Shown here: positions 53,630-62,600 of the stretch, one piece after another
How the letters are laid out: every line of letters starts with the position of its first letter
Numbering within the stretch: position 1 is the stretch's first letter
Assembly (NCBI RefSeq): GCF_030700245.1
Contig: NZ_JAUYZI010000010.1
Location: forward strand, 62,001 to 126,000
DNA from: Methylobacterium amylolyticum
GTDB lineage: Bacteria; Pseudomonadota; Alphaproteobacteria; Rhizobiales; Beijerinckiaceae
Length of the DNA: 64,000 nucleotides
Direction of reading: 5' to 3'
Translations under genes and position numbers: made by a program
Notes under the pieces: generated by a model
Database searches by the model: none
What the model was told of the DNA's origin: nothing
The model's input: only the letters and a program-made list of their open reading frames with translations

Positions 53630-53719
53630 CCGTCATCGCGAGCCGCAGGCGAAGCGACCCCGGGGCAGCGCGCGCTCGCAGACCGTGGCGCGCCTGGATC
53701 GCTCCGCTCGCAAGGACGG
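53630..53719. repeat. Family D palindromic repeat, copy 2
   Basis: 'ccgtcatcgcgagccgcagg' opposite 'ctccgctcgcaaggacggt', about 90 bp, similar to the copy at 51502 but more diverged in the loop. It lies 35 bases after the deacetylase-like gene. Confidence 0.8.
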
Positions 53720-53926
53720 TGAGACACCGTCCGCTCCGCCCGAACCGCGCATCACCCGTCCATCCCCGGCGCGGCCAAGCTCGACAGGGGCGGGGCGTCT
53801 GTCACCCGCCCGGCCTTCCGCGCGGCCGGGCCTCCGCTACACCCCGGTCCGAGAGAACGGCGCCGGGCGCCGGGCGCCGGTTCGGCGCGCCGAGGAACAG
53901 GCGCGACACGAGGAGGACGCGGCCCG
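53720..53926. other. Non-coding stretch before the aconitase remnant
   Basis: About 207 bases of GC-rich sequence with no supported gene. It contains the direct repeat 'gcgccgggcgccgggcgccg' near 53860. Together with the remnant and repeats it makes a 760-base gap without an intact gene. Confidence 0.4.
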
Positions 53927-54052
53927 GTGGCCCTGAACCCGACGCAGAGGCTCGTCCGGTCCCATCGCGCCCAGCGCGACCTCACCCCCGGGGCCGAGAT
54001 CGCCCCGAGGATCGACCGCGATCTCGTCCAGGACGACCACCTCGACGCCGGC

Positions 54053-54112
54053 GAGCCCATGTTCGCGCCCATGTTCGCGCCCATGTCTGAGCCCATGTCT
54101 GAGCCCATGCTC
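54053..54112 (+). repeat. Five 12-bp tandem units
   Basis: Five 12-bp units of the type 'gagcccatgttc' / 'gcgcccatgtct'. They read as (E/A)PM(F/S) on the + strand and MGS/MGA on the other. They sit at the end of the aconitase-like segment. Confidence 0.9.
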
Positions 54113-54161
54113 CTGCCCGTTGTCCCTGCGCTGGGCCTGCCGCCGGGTCCTGAGACCCGCC

Positions 54162-54305
54162 CCGTCGTTCCGGGGATCGCCGCAGGCGAGAGCCCGGAAC
54201 CCAGAGCCGCCGCGGCACGCCGAACGCGGGGGCCGGGTCCCGCCTCGGCCTGGACCGGGCGCGACTCTGGATTCCGGGCTCCGCTGCGCGGCCCCGGAAT
54301 GACGA
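54162..54305. repeat. Family F palindromic repeat
   Basis: 'ccgtcgttccggggatcgcc' opposite 'gcgcggccccggaatgacg', with inner 'gcccggaacccagagccgc' / 'gcgactctggattccgggct' pairing; about 144 bp. It resembles the widespread alphaproteobacterial 'cgtcattccggg' repeats. It lies just before the CoA-transferase gene. Confidence 0.8.
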
Positions 54306-54354
54306 TGGCGCGGGTGCGCACAGTCCGTCTCGCTTCTCCAGGGGGTTCGCAAAC

Positions 54355-55593
54355 GTGAGCGATCAGTCCGAAAAGAAATCGCACGGGCCGCTGACCGGCA
54401 TGCGCGTGCTGGAACTCGGCCACTTCGTCGCCGCGCCGTTCGGGGCGCGGCTGCTCGCCGATCTCGGCGCCGAGGTGATCAAGGTCGAGGCGCCCGGCGG
54501 CGATCCGGTGCGGCAATGGGGCCGGCAGGTCGAGGGGGCGGGCGCGCCCTGGACCTCGATGCACCAGCGCAACAAGCAGAGCCTCGTGCTCAACCTCAAG
54601 GACACGCGCGCGGTCGAGATCGTCCTGAAGCTCGTGGCCACCTGCGACGCGGTGATCGAGAACTTCCGCCCCGGGCAGCTCGCCAGGATGGGGCTCGGGC
54701 GCGAGGCGATGGAGCGGGCCCGGCCCGGCATCGTCATCGCCCGGATCTCCGGCTACGGCCAGGACGGGCTCTACCGCGACCGGGCCGCCTTCGGGGTGAT
54801 CGGCGAGGCGATCGGCGGCCTGCGCTACCTCACCAACCACCCGCCGAGCCTCACCGACCTGCCGCCCGCGCGGGTCGGCGTCTCGATCGGCGACTCGATC
54901 GCCGGCCTCTACGCCGCCTTCGGCATCGTCGCCGGCCTGTGGGCGCGGGACCGCAAGGACGGGGGCGACGGCCGCGGGCGCGTGGTCGACGTGGCGCTGA
55001 CCGAGGCGGTGCTGTCGATGATGGAGGGCATGCTGCCCGAGTACGGGGTGTTCGGCTCGACGCGCGAGCCGCAGGGCGCGCGCATCGCCACCGCCTCGCC
55101 GTCGAGCGCCTACCCGACCAGCGACAACAAGTGGATCCTGATCGCCGGCAACTCCAACCCCATCTTCGCCCGGCTCGCCGCGCTGATGGGGCGGCCGGAG
55201 CTCGCCACCGACCCGCGCTTCGCCGGCAACGCGGTGCGGGTGCAGAACGTCGAGGCGCTGGACGAGGCCATCGGCGCGTGGTCGGTCCGGCATACCGCCG
55301 CCGACCTCGACCGCATGCTGTCGGAGGCCGACGTGCCCTCGACCATCGCCTACACCGCCGCCGAGATCGCCGCCGACCCGCAGTTCCGCGCCCGCGGCAT
55401 GGTCCGCGAGGTCGAGGACCCGGCCTTCGGCACGGTGCTGCACGCGGGCGTGGTGCCGCACGTGCCCGACGATCCCGGCGGCGTGCGCTGGGCCGGCCCG
55501 GCGGCCGGCGCCCACACCGACGCGATCCTCGCCGCGTGCGGGCTCGGGTCCGAAGAGATCGCCGGCCTGCGGGCCGAGGGAGTGGTGGCATGA
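54355..55593 (+). CDS. Class III CoA-transferase (CaiB/BaiF family)
   Basis: A 412-residue enzyme. It opens 'GPLTGMRVLELGHFVAAPFG' with 'LADLGAEVIKVEAPGGDPVR'. The catalytic Asp is D180 in 'VGVSIGDSIAGLYA'. 'NFRPGQLARMGLG' and 'RGRVVDVALTEAVLSMMEGM' are family signatures. It moves CoA between carboxylic acids, with an aspartyl-CoA intermediate. The start GTG 54355 overlaps the upstream remnant's stop. The next gene overlaps its own stop (ATGA), so it works with the lyase below. Confidence 0.92.
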   Translation: MSDQSEKKSHGPLTGMRVLELGHFVAAPFGARLLADLGAEVIKVEAPGGDPVRQWGRQVEGAGAPWTSMHQRNKQSLVLNLKDTRAVEIVLKLVATCDAVIENFRPGQLARMGLGREAMERARPGIVIARISGYGQDGLYRDRAAFGVIGEAIGGLRYLTNHPPSLTDLPPARVGVSIGDSIAGLYAAFGIVAGLWARDRKDGGDGRGRVVDVALTEAVLSMMEGMLPEYGVFGSTREPQGARIATASPSSAYPTSDNKWILIAGNSNPIFARLAALMGRPELATDPRFAGNAVRVQNVEALDEAIGAWSVRHTAADLDRMLSEADVPSTIAYTAAEIAADPQFRARGMVREVEDPAFGTVLHAGVVPHVPDDPGGVRWAGPAAGAHTDAILAACGLGSEEIAGLRAEGVVA

Positions 55594-56507
55594 GTGCGGT
55601 CGAGATCGTCGAGGTCGGCCCCCGGGACGGCTACCAGGGCATCGGCCCGTTCATCCCCACCGAGCGCAAGATCGCGCTCCTGGAGCAGCTCGCGGCGGCG
55701 GGGCTGAAGCGGATCGAGATCGGCTCGTTCGTCAGCGCCTCGGCCCTGCCGCAGATGCGCGACACCGCTGACGTCCTGGCGGCGTGCGCGCGCATGCCGG
55801 GGGTGGACCCGCAGGTGCTGGTGCCGAGCGAGCGGCGCGGGCGCGACGCGGTGGCGGCGGGCGCCCGCCACCTCGTCTTCGTGCTCTCGGTCTCCGAGGC
55901 GCACAACCGCAACAACGTCCGCCGCGCGCCGGACGAGTCGGCGGGGGAGTACGAGCGCCTGCTCGCGGCGGTGCCCGCCGACACCCGGATCCGCCTGGAC
56001 CTCGCCACCGCGTTCGACTGCCCGTTCGAGGGCCGCATCCCCGAGGACAAGGCGCTGGCGCTGCTCGAACGCCTCGTGGCGGCCAAGCCCGACGCCGAGA
56101 TCTGCCTGTGCGACACCACCGGCCGGGCCGACCCGGCCCACGTCGCGAGCCTGTTCGCGCGGGCGCGCGCCGCGTTCCCGCAGGCCGAGGCCTGGGCGCT
56201 GCACGCCCACGACACCTACGGGCTCGGGCTCGCCAACGTCCACGCCGCCTACCGCGAGGGGGTGACCGTGTTCGACGCCTCGTTCGCCGGCCTCGGCGGC
56301 TGCCCGTTCGCGCCCGGCGCCACCGGCAACGTCGCCACCGAGGATCTGGCCTGGATGTTCGCGCGGATGGGCGTCGCGACCGGGCTCGACCTCGACGCCC
56401 TGGTCGCGGTCGCCCGCGACGGCGCCGAGATCCCCGGCGGCCTGCCCGGCGGCCGGGTGCGGGCGGCGCTCAGCACAGGCGGCGGGGTCTGCGCGCCGAC
56501 GACCTGA
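55590..56507 (+). CDS. Hydroxymethylglutaryl-CoA lyase family protein
   Basis: A 305-residue TIM-barrel lyase. The catalytic Arg and Asp are R12 and D13 in 'EVGPRDGYQG', and the metal ligands include the two His in 'HAHDTYGLGLAN'. The signature Cys is in 'GLGGCPFAPGATGNVATEDL'. These are HMG-CoA lyase hallmarks, though the family also includes citramalyl-CoA-type and other acyl-CoA lyases. With the coupled CoA-transferase it could activate and cleave a branched or dicarboxylic acid. The exact substrate is open. Confidence 0.9.
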   Translation: MSAVEIVEVGPRDGYQGIGPFIPTERKIALLEQLAAAGLKRIEIGSFVSASALPQMRDTADVLAACARMPGVDPQVLVPSERRGRDAVAAGARHLVFVLSVSEAHNRNNVRRAPDESAGEYERLLAAVPADTRIRLDLATAFDCPFEGRIPEDKALALLERLVAAKPDAEICLCDTTGRADPAHVASLFARARAAFPQAEAWALHAHDTYGLGLANVHAAYREGVTVFDASFAGLGGCPFAPGATGNVATEDLAWMFARMGVATGLDLDALVAVARDGAEIPGGLPGGRVRAALSTGGGVCAPTT

Positions 56508-56527
56508 GGGCGGGGCGCAGGGGCCAG

Positions 56528-56631
56528 AGCATCGTCCCGAAAGGTGGTCACCGGCTTTCGGAAAAGATGATGCAAAGACAAAGGGATAGCGCATCGTCCT
56601 GGATCCGATATCCAGGACGATGCGCTATCCC
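56528..56631. repeat. Two adjacent palindromes (family E)
   Basis: First: 'agcatcgtcccgaaag' opposite 'ctttcggaaaagatgatgc', a common rhizobial-type repeat. Second: a perfect 22-bp inverted repeat, 56583-56604 and 56610-56631, with the five-base loop ccgat. The arms begin 'gggatagcgcatcgtcctgg'. Both carry a gcatcgtc motif. They lie between the lyase gene and a small convergent gene. Confidence 0.9.
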
Positions 56632-56679
56632 CTCTGGCGGTCGCGATGACGGCGCGGGCGGTTCGGCCGGGACCGGGAT

Positions 56680-56889
56680 TCAGCCGTCCGGCTTGGGAAA
56701 GGTCCGCTCGGCCGCGTCCCCCGCCGCCGCGAGCAGGGCCCGGGCGAAGGCGCGGGCTTCGGCCCGGTCGAGGACGATCGCGGCCGTGACCGGGCCGCCG
56801 CCGAGGTCGGCGAGGGCGAGTTCCAGCCGCACGCCCTCCGGCACCGGGCTCGCCTGCAGGCTCCAGCCCCCCTCTCCCGGCTCAGCCAT
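56680..56889 (-). CDS. Small hypothetical protein
   Basis: A 69-residue cytoplasmic protein from ATG 56889, preceded by GAGGA. It reads 'MAEPGEGGWSLQASPVPEGV' then 'RLELALADLGGGPVTAAIVL' and a helix 'DRAEARAFARALLAAAGDAA'. The strand-strand-helix look suggests a real small domain, but no family is recognised. An upstream ATG at 57012 would add a basic tail and is rejected. Confidence 0.5.
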   Translation of the reverse strand: MAEPGEGGWSLQASPVPEGVRLELALADLGGGPVTAAIVLDRAEARAFARALLAAAGDAAERTFPKPDG

Positions 56890-57107
56890 CGCCGTTCCTC
56901 GCGCGCAGGACAGTCCTATCCGCGGGCCGCGGCACCGCGTCCCGTCCGAAGCAGGCCGGCCCGGAGCATGCCTGACCGGAGCATCCCTGCCCCGACGCCG
57001 CGCATTCCTCAAGGGCGCGCGCCGCCTCGTCCGCGGTTGACGGGGCGCGCGCGATGATGTCTCCCGCGCCCCGCGGCGCGCTGTGGCCGCAGGAGTCGGC
57101 GAGACCC

Positions 57108-57674
57108 ATGCCCGAGACGACGATGCCCGAGACGACGCAAGAGATCTGGTTCCGCACGGGCGAGGCGACGGTGCTGGCGGCCGAGGGGCAGTACACCGAC
57201 GCGATGCCCGAGGTGCTGATCGGCTCGACCCGGGGCCCCGTGGGGCAGGCCTTCGCCGCGATGATGGGGCAGGTGCAGGGCCACACCCGGATGTTCGTGG
57301 TGCGCGACCTCAACCAGCTCGTGCGCCCGGCCACGATGATGACCACCAAGGCCACGATCCATACGGCCGAATACGTCGAACTGCTCGGCGGCGTCGTCCA
57401 GGCGGCGACCGGCGACGCGATCGTCGACTGCATCATCGAGGGCATCCTGCCGCGGGACGGCCTCGACGACCTGTGCATGATCGTCATGATCTGGCTCGAC
57501 CCGCGCTGCGCGGAGGACGAGAATCTCGACCGGAAGGACCTCTACCGGACGAACTACGAGGCGACGAAGCTCGCGATCGGCCGGGCGCTGCGGGGCGAGC
57601 CGACGGTGGACGAGCTGATCGCCAACCGCAAGACGGTGAAGCACTACGCGCTGGAGGACGTGATCGACTACTGA
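57108..57674 (+). CDS. Formaldehyde-activating-enzyme homologue lacking the catalytic His
   Basis: A 188-residue Fae-family protein. Fae condenses formaldehyde with tetrahydromethanopterin in methylotrophs. The family pattern is clear: 'MPEVLIGSTRGPVGQAF' near 31-47, 'MMTTKATIHTAEYVE', 'GDAIVDCIIEGILPRDGLDD', 'NYEATKLAIGRALRGEPTVD' and 'KTVKHYALED'. Aligned without gaps to Fae ('AHIDLIIGPRGSP...AF'), the catalytic His17 position is Met. It is therefore more like the divergent Fae paralogues of unknown function. ATG 57108 lies in a 15-bp tandem duplication (MPETTMPETT); ATG 57054 or 57123 are alternatives. Confidence 0.85.
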   Translation: MPETTMPETTQEIWFRTGEATVLAAEGQYTDAMPEVLIGSTRGPVGQAFAAMMGQVQGHTRMFVVRDLNQLVRPATMMTTKATIHTAEYVELLGGVVQAATGDAIVDCIIEGILPRDGLDDLCMIVMIWLDPRCAEDENLDRKDLYRTNYEATKLAIGRALRGEPTVDELIANRKTVKHYALEDVIDY

Positions 57675-58315
57675 TCCCGCGGCCGGGCGAGGGGGCGGGC
57701 GAGCGTGCGGGCGAGCGACGTGCGGGCGTAGAGCTCGGCGAGCCGGCACTCCAGGCCCGCGCAGGCGAGGACGAGGCGCGCGTCCGGGCCGGTCAGCCGG
57801 CGGCGCGACCAGCCGGCCCCGGACCGCTCCGAGACGGTCGCGTCGAAGGCGCGCGGCTCGACCAGCAGCACCGCCTCGCAGGCGGGGAGCGCCTCGTAGC
57901 CGGCCAGCTTGATCTCGATCTTCCGGCTGCCCTTCCCCGCGGGCCTGCGCCGATCGCTGGGCGAGACGATCTCCGCGGCGAGGTAGCAAGCAGAGGCCAC
58001 GTTGCGCCCCGGCTCGATCTCGGCGAGATCGAGGACGGCGACATCGGGAACGTAGACGTGGCCTTCGAGCGCCGGCCGCAGGTCGACCGCCGGGTTCTGC
58101 ATCGAGACCCGCGCCAGACCCAGACGTTCGATCCCGTCCGTGAGAAGACGGTCCAGGTTCCCCGCGATGATCTGATGATCGAAATTGGGCTGGGCCTGCA
58201 CGATGAAGCGTCCCGCGATCAGTTCCCAGGTTTCCTCATCGGGTCGCGAGGCGATGAAGTCCTGGAAGCTCTGATGCAGATCGAGCGGCGCGAGCTCGGC
58301 TGCCAAGGCCGTCAT
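57668..58315 (-). CDS. Uma2-family (DUF820) putative restriction-type endonuclease
   Basis: A 215-residue protein of the PD-(D/E)xK Uma2 family. The segments 'WELIAGRFIVQAQPNFDHQI', 'HVYVPDVAVLD' (the family PD motif), 'YLAAEIVSPSDRR', and 'KIEIKLAGYEAL' (the E/K-x-x-K-like position) are typical. Function is unknown; the fold is nuclease-like. The gene converges on the Fae homologue with a seven-base overlap. ATG 58315 is the only good start. Confidence 0.9.
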   Translation of the reverse strand: MTALAAELAPLDLHQSFQDFIASRPDEETWELIAGRFIVQAQPNFDHQIIAGNLDRLLTDGIERLGLARVSMQNPAVDLRPALEGHVYVPDVAVLDLAEIEPGRNVASACYLAAEIVSPSDRRRPAGKGSRKIEIKLAGYEALPACEAVLLVEPRAFDATVSERSGAGWSRRRLTGPDARLVLACAGLECRLAELYARTSLARTLARPLARPRDQ

Positions 58316-58389
58316 GACCGGCTCCGTGCTGTGATGCGGCCAGGATCGGTCCGGCCGCCCTGCTCCGTCAAGCCGACTGCGACCGATTC

Positions 58390-58866
58390 CTACCCCGGCG
58401 GGATGCGCCCGACCGAGCACAGGGTGCGCAGGGTGCTGCTGGCGGGATCGGCGTAGCAGCTCGCCGACCAGCCGTTCTGCTGGATGAACGACTTGCGCCG
58501 CTCGGAGAGCGCCGTGCGGTAGGCGGCGGCGATGATCGGCTCCACCGTCGCGGCCGGCGCGCCGACGAGGATCTCGGAGGCGGTCGAGAGGTCGCGGAAG
58601 AAGGTCGCCGAGGGGGTCGGCTCGGCGGAGGTGGCCTGCACGATCGGCTCGGCCCGGCAGGTCACGTCGAACCGGATCGGGCCGGCCACGCGGATGTCGA
58701 TGCTCGGCCCGGCGCGCCGCCCGGCCTTGCCGCCGATCGCCGCCGCGATCTGCCGGGCGAGGTCGTCGCAGGAATCCGCCCGCCCCGCCGCCGGCGGGAG
58801 GAGCAGGCAGAGGGCGAGGGCGAGGCAGGGAGCGGGGCTGGCGGCGGGGCGGTGAGGCAGGCGCAT
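58390..58866 (-). CDS. Small exported protein
   Basis: A 158-residue protein from ATG 58866, preceded by GAGGGA. The signal peptide is 'MRLPHRPAASPAPCLALALC' extending to a cleavage site near residue 31 ('AAGRADS'). The mature part contains 'CDDLARQIAAAIGGKAGR' and 'GWSASCYADPASSTLRTLCS', with four cysteines that could form two disulphides. No family is recognised. It has its own upstream region with a large inverted repeat. Confidence 0.6.
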   Translation of the reverse strand: MRLPHRPAASPAPCLALALCLLLPPAAGRADSCDDLARQIAAAIGGKAGRRAGPSIDIRVAGPIRFDVTCRAEPIVQATSAEPTPSATFFRDLSTASEILVGAPAATVEPIIAAAYRTALSERRKSFIQQNGWSASCYADPASSTLRTLCSVGRIPPG

Positions 58867-59386
58867 CGGGTCCCTCGGGGTCGGGCGGCACTCTAAGCAG
58901 GTTCGCGCCGGCACGCCCACGGTACACGATGCGGCGAGCCGAGGGGCGTTTCAAACCCTCGACCTCATCCTGAGGTGCCCGCGCGAGCGGGCCTCGAAGG
59001 AGACCTCCAGGGATCGCGCGGCCGGCTGGAGGGCTCCTTCGAGGCCTCCGCTGCGCTGCGGCACCTCAGGATGAGGGGGGTGGTGGGATCGGCCGACGCA
59101 AACGCCGAACTGTCGTGTACCGTGGGCACGCCAACGCGAACCTGCTTGGATCCTTGGTGGATCGCAGGTTTTCGACGCCGAACCGGCAACCACTTCGGCG
59201 AAACCTGCTCAGCCCGCCCCCGCGGCCTGTCGAGCGGCCGGTCACCGGGGCGGCCGCCGGGCCGGCCGCGGTGTCATGCGGCGGCGTCAGCCGGGGGTTG
59301 CAGACAGCGGCGGGGACGGCGCCCCGAACGGCCTTGCGCGCGCTCGCGCGGCGAGCCAGATCACCCGCCCGCACCAGGAGCGATGC
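58867..59386. other. 520-base region with nested inverted repeats
   Basis: No supported gene lies between the exported protein and the 57-residue protein. The left part holds the nested repeat at 58895-59147. The right part (59148-59386) has further partial matches to the same motif ('ggcgaaacctgctcag') and presumably the promoter of the small gene. Confidence 0.5.
58895..59147. repeat. Inverted repeat (36 nt arms) enclosing a family G palindrome
   Basis: Outer arms 58895-58930 and 59112-59147 are inverted copies, 31 of 36 positions matching ('aagcaggttcgcg' opposite 'cgcgaacctgctt'; 'gcccacggtacacga' opposite 'tcgtgtaccgtgggc'). Inside, 58963-59077, is a 115-bp palindrome of the common 'cctcatcctgaggtgc' / 'gcacctcaggatgagg' type. 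The element is therefore nested. Confidence 0.85.
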
Positions 59387-59560
59387 ATGGCCGACACCAC
59401 CGAGCAGACGTATTACGGGCTGACCCTGTCCCAGCACCGGGAGCGCATCAAGAAGCTGGCGACCGAGCGCGGCCTGAGCGGCGACGTGCTGGAGCGCGTG
59501 GTCGCCCGGGCCGTCGACCTCATCCCGACCATCCGCGTCACCGAGCCGGCGCAGCGCTGA
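59387..59560 (+). CDS. Small soluble protein, 57 residues
   Basis: ATG 59387 follows AGGAG by six bases. The product is 'MADTTEQTYYGLTLSQHRER' then 'IKKLATERGLSGDVLERVVA' and a helix end 'RAVDLIPTIRVTEPAQR'. It is helical, charged and free of membrane segments. No family is recognised. It lies 66 bases before the convergent dnaE2 gene. Confidence 0.6.
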   Translation: MADTTEQTYYGLTLSQHRERIKKLATERGLSGDVLERVVARAVDLIPTIRVTEPAQR

Positions 59561-59626
59561 GGCCGTGTCGCACGGGCAGACCGGAGCCCTGGCGAACGTC
59601 TCGGGGCCTGCCCTTCGAACGGCCGC

Positions 59627-62600
59627 TCAGTGGAAGTCCCGGCTGCGGTAGACCCGCCGGTCCGGGGGCGCGCCGAAATCGGTCGCCTCCGGCGGCAGCC
59701 GCATCCCGGCCTCGCGCAGGTCGCGCAACGATCCGGTGAGATCGCGAAAACTCTCCGCGACGAGGTGGACGACCTCGCCGGCCCGCTGCACCCGGCCGCG
59801 CACCGCCAGGAAGCGGGCCTGCATCGCGGCGCGGCGGTTCTTCTCGAACACGTCCTTCCAGACCACGACGTTGGCGATCCCGGTCTCGTCCTCCAGCGTC
59901 AGGAACACCACGCCCTTGGCGGTGCCGGGCCGCTGACGGATCAGCACGAGGCCGGCCAGCGTGACGCGTCCGGCCCTCAGGGCCGGGTCGAGATGGTCGC
60001 GCGCGGGGATGGCGCCGAGCCGGGCGAGGCGGGCCCGGAAGAAGGCGACCGGGTGGCCGCGCAGGGACAGGCCGGTGGCGGCGTAGTCCTCGGCCACCGT
60101 CTCGGAGGCGGCCATCGTCGGCAGGCGCGCGGCGGGCTCGTGGCGGAAGAGGCCGTCGTCGGCGTGCCACGCGAACAGCGGCAGCGGCGCCTCCAGCAGG
60201 CCCGCCCGGCGCCCGCCCGCCGCCGCCTTCCGGGTCCCGCCCCCGTCCAGCGCCCGCACCGCCCACAGGGCGGCGCGGCGGTCGAGGCCGAAGCTGCGGA
60301 AGGCGTCGGCCTCGGCGAGCCGTTCCAGGACGGTCCGCGGCAGGGTCAGGGCCGCCTGGAACCCCTCGATGCTGGCGTAGCCGTTGGCGCGTAAGCGCAC
60401 GAGTCGGCGCATCCCCGCCTCGGGCAGCCCGCTCACCTGCCGCAGGCCGAGCCGCACGGCGCGGCGAGCCGGATCGTCGGACGGCTCCAGGGTGCAGTCC
60501 CAGGCGCTGGCGTTGACGCAGACCGCCCGCACCGCGACCCCGTGGGCGCGGGCGTCGCGCACGAGCTGGGCCGGCTGGTAGAACCCCATCGGCTGGGCGT
60601 TGAGGATCGCGGCCAGGAACACGTCCGGGTGGCGGCACTTCATCCAGGCCGAGGCGTAGACGAGGAGCGCGAAGCTCGCCGCGTGGCTCTCCGGGAAGCC
60701 GTAGTTGGAGAACCCCTTGATCTGCGCGAAGCAGCGCTCGGCGAACGCCCGGTCGTAGCCCCGCCGGGTCATGCCGCCGACGAACTTCTCCGAAAACCCG
60801 CCGATCGAGCCGTCGGCCCGGAAGGTCGCCATGGCGCGGCGCAATCCGTCGGCCTCGGCCGGGGTGAAGCCCGCCGCGGTGATCGCGATCTGCATGGCCT
60901 GCTCCTGGAACAGGGGCACGCCGCAGGTCCTCTTCAGGACCTCCCGCAGCTCGTCGGCATCGCCGTGTGCCGGGTCGGGCGCCGGGTATTCCACCGGCTC
61001 GTCGCCCGTCCGCCGCTTCAGGTAGGGGTGGACCATGTCCCCCTGGATCGGGCCGGGGCGCACGATCGCCACCTGCACCACGAGGTCGTAGAACTCCCTG
61101 GGCTTCAGCCGCGGCAGCATCGCCATCTGCGCCCGGCTCTCGACCTGGAACACGCCCACCGAATCCGCCCGCGCGAGCATCGCGTAGGTCTCGGGATCCT
61201 CCTGGGGGAGATCCGCAAGCGTCTCGTAGAACCGGCCGTGATCCCGGTCGAGCAGGTCGAGGCCGCCCTTGAGGCAGGTGAGCATGCCGAGCGCCAGCAC
61301 GTCGACCTTCATCAGGCCGAGCACGTCGATGTCGTCCTTGTCCCACTCGATGAAGGTGCGCTCCGCCATCGCGGCGTTGCCCACCGGCACGGTCTCGTCG
61401 AGGCGCCCGCGGGTCAGCACGAAGCCGCCGACGTGCTGCGACAGGTGGCGGGGGAAGCCGATGAGTTCGCGCGCGAGGTCGAGCGCCTGCCGCAGGAGCG
61501 GGTTGCTCGGGTCGAGCCCCGCCCCCGTCACGTGCGCGTCCGGCAGGCCCTTGCCCCAGGAGCCCCAGACCGTGTCGCTGATCGCCGCGGCGATGTCCGC
61601 GCCGAGCCCCAAGACCTTGCCGACCTCGCGGATCGCCATGCGCGGGCGGTAGTGGATCACCGTGGCGCACAGCGCGGCGCGCCCCCGGCCGTACCTGTCG
61701 TAGAGGTGCTGGATCACCTCCTCGCGCCGCGCGTGCTCGAAATCCACGTCGATGTCGGGCGGCTCGCCCCGGTTCTCGGAGATGAAGCGGGCGAACAGCA
61801 GCCGGTGCCGGGACGGGTCGACGGCGGTGATGCCGAGGCAGAAGCAGACGGCGGAGTTGGCCGCCGAGCCGCGCCCCTGGCAGAGGATGCCGCGGCCGCG
61901 GGCGAACTCCACGATCTGGTTGATCGTCAGGAAGTAGTGGGCGAACGTCTTGTCGCGGATGAAGGCGAGTTCGGTCGCGAGCGTCGCCCGCACGCCCTCG
62001 GGGACGCCGTCGGGGTAGCGCCAGACCTCCGCCCGGCGCCACGTCAGCTCCTCCAGGTACTCCTGCGCCTCCCGGCCGGGGGGCACCGGCTCGTCCGGGT
62101 ACTCGTACTTGAGCTGGCTCAGGCTGAAGTCGCAGGCCTCGGCGATCTCGACCGTGCGGGCCAGGGCTTCCGGGTGGTCGGCGAACAGGCGGGCCATCTC
62201 CGCCGGGGGCTTGAGGTGGCGCTCGGCGTTGGCCTCCAGGCGGTAGCCGGCCTCCGCCACGGTGCAGCCCTCCCGGATGCAGGTGAGCACGTCCTGGAGC
62301 GGGCGCCGGTCCGGGTGGTGGTAGAGGGCGTCGGCGACCGCGACCATCGGCGCCCCGGCCCGCGCGCCGATCTCGGCGAGCCCCCCGAGGCGGGCGCGCT
62401 CGTCGCCCCGGCGGCGGTGGCTGGCGCCGAGCCAGACGCGGCCCGGGGCGGCATCGACCAGGGCGTCGAGGGCGCGCAGGAACGCGGTCGGGGGGACGAG
62501 GGGCCGGTCCGGCGGCAGGGCGACGAACACCTGCCCCGCGGCGGCGGCGATCACCGCGTCGCGGGTGATGTGGCACTGGCCCTTGCGCGCCCGCCGGTTG

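Larger units (their letters stand above)
53927..54358 (+). pseudogene. Probable remnant of an aconitase-family gene
   Basis: GTG 53927 follows AGGAGG at 53910. The first residues, 'NPTQRLVRSHRAQ' and 'LTPGAEIAPRIDRDLVQDD', look like the N-terminus of the aconitase/homoaconitase family (pattern L-T-Q-K-L-I-x-S-H ... P-G-x-E-I-x-x-x-I-D-Q-T-L-x-Q-D). After about 36 residues the match ends in a 12-bp tandem repeat and then a palindromic repeat. The frame stays open up to a TGA that overlaps the GTG of the CoA-transferase (GTGA). This suggests an internally deleted first gene of that operon. The similarity is from memory and needs a search. Confidence 0.4.

Noticed and set aside
56583-56631. dif or phage att site
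   Set aside because: Perfect symmetry and length do not match dif, and no recombinase gene is nearby.
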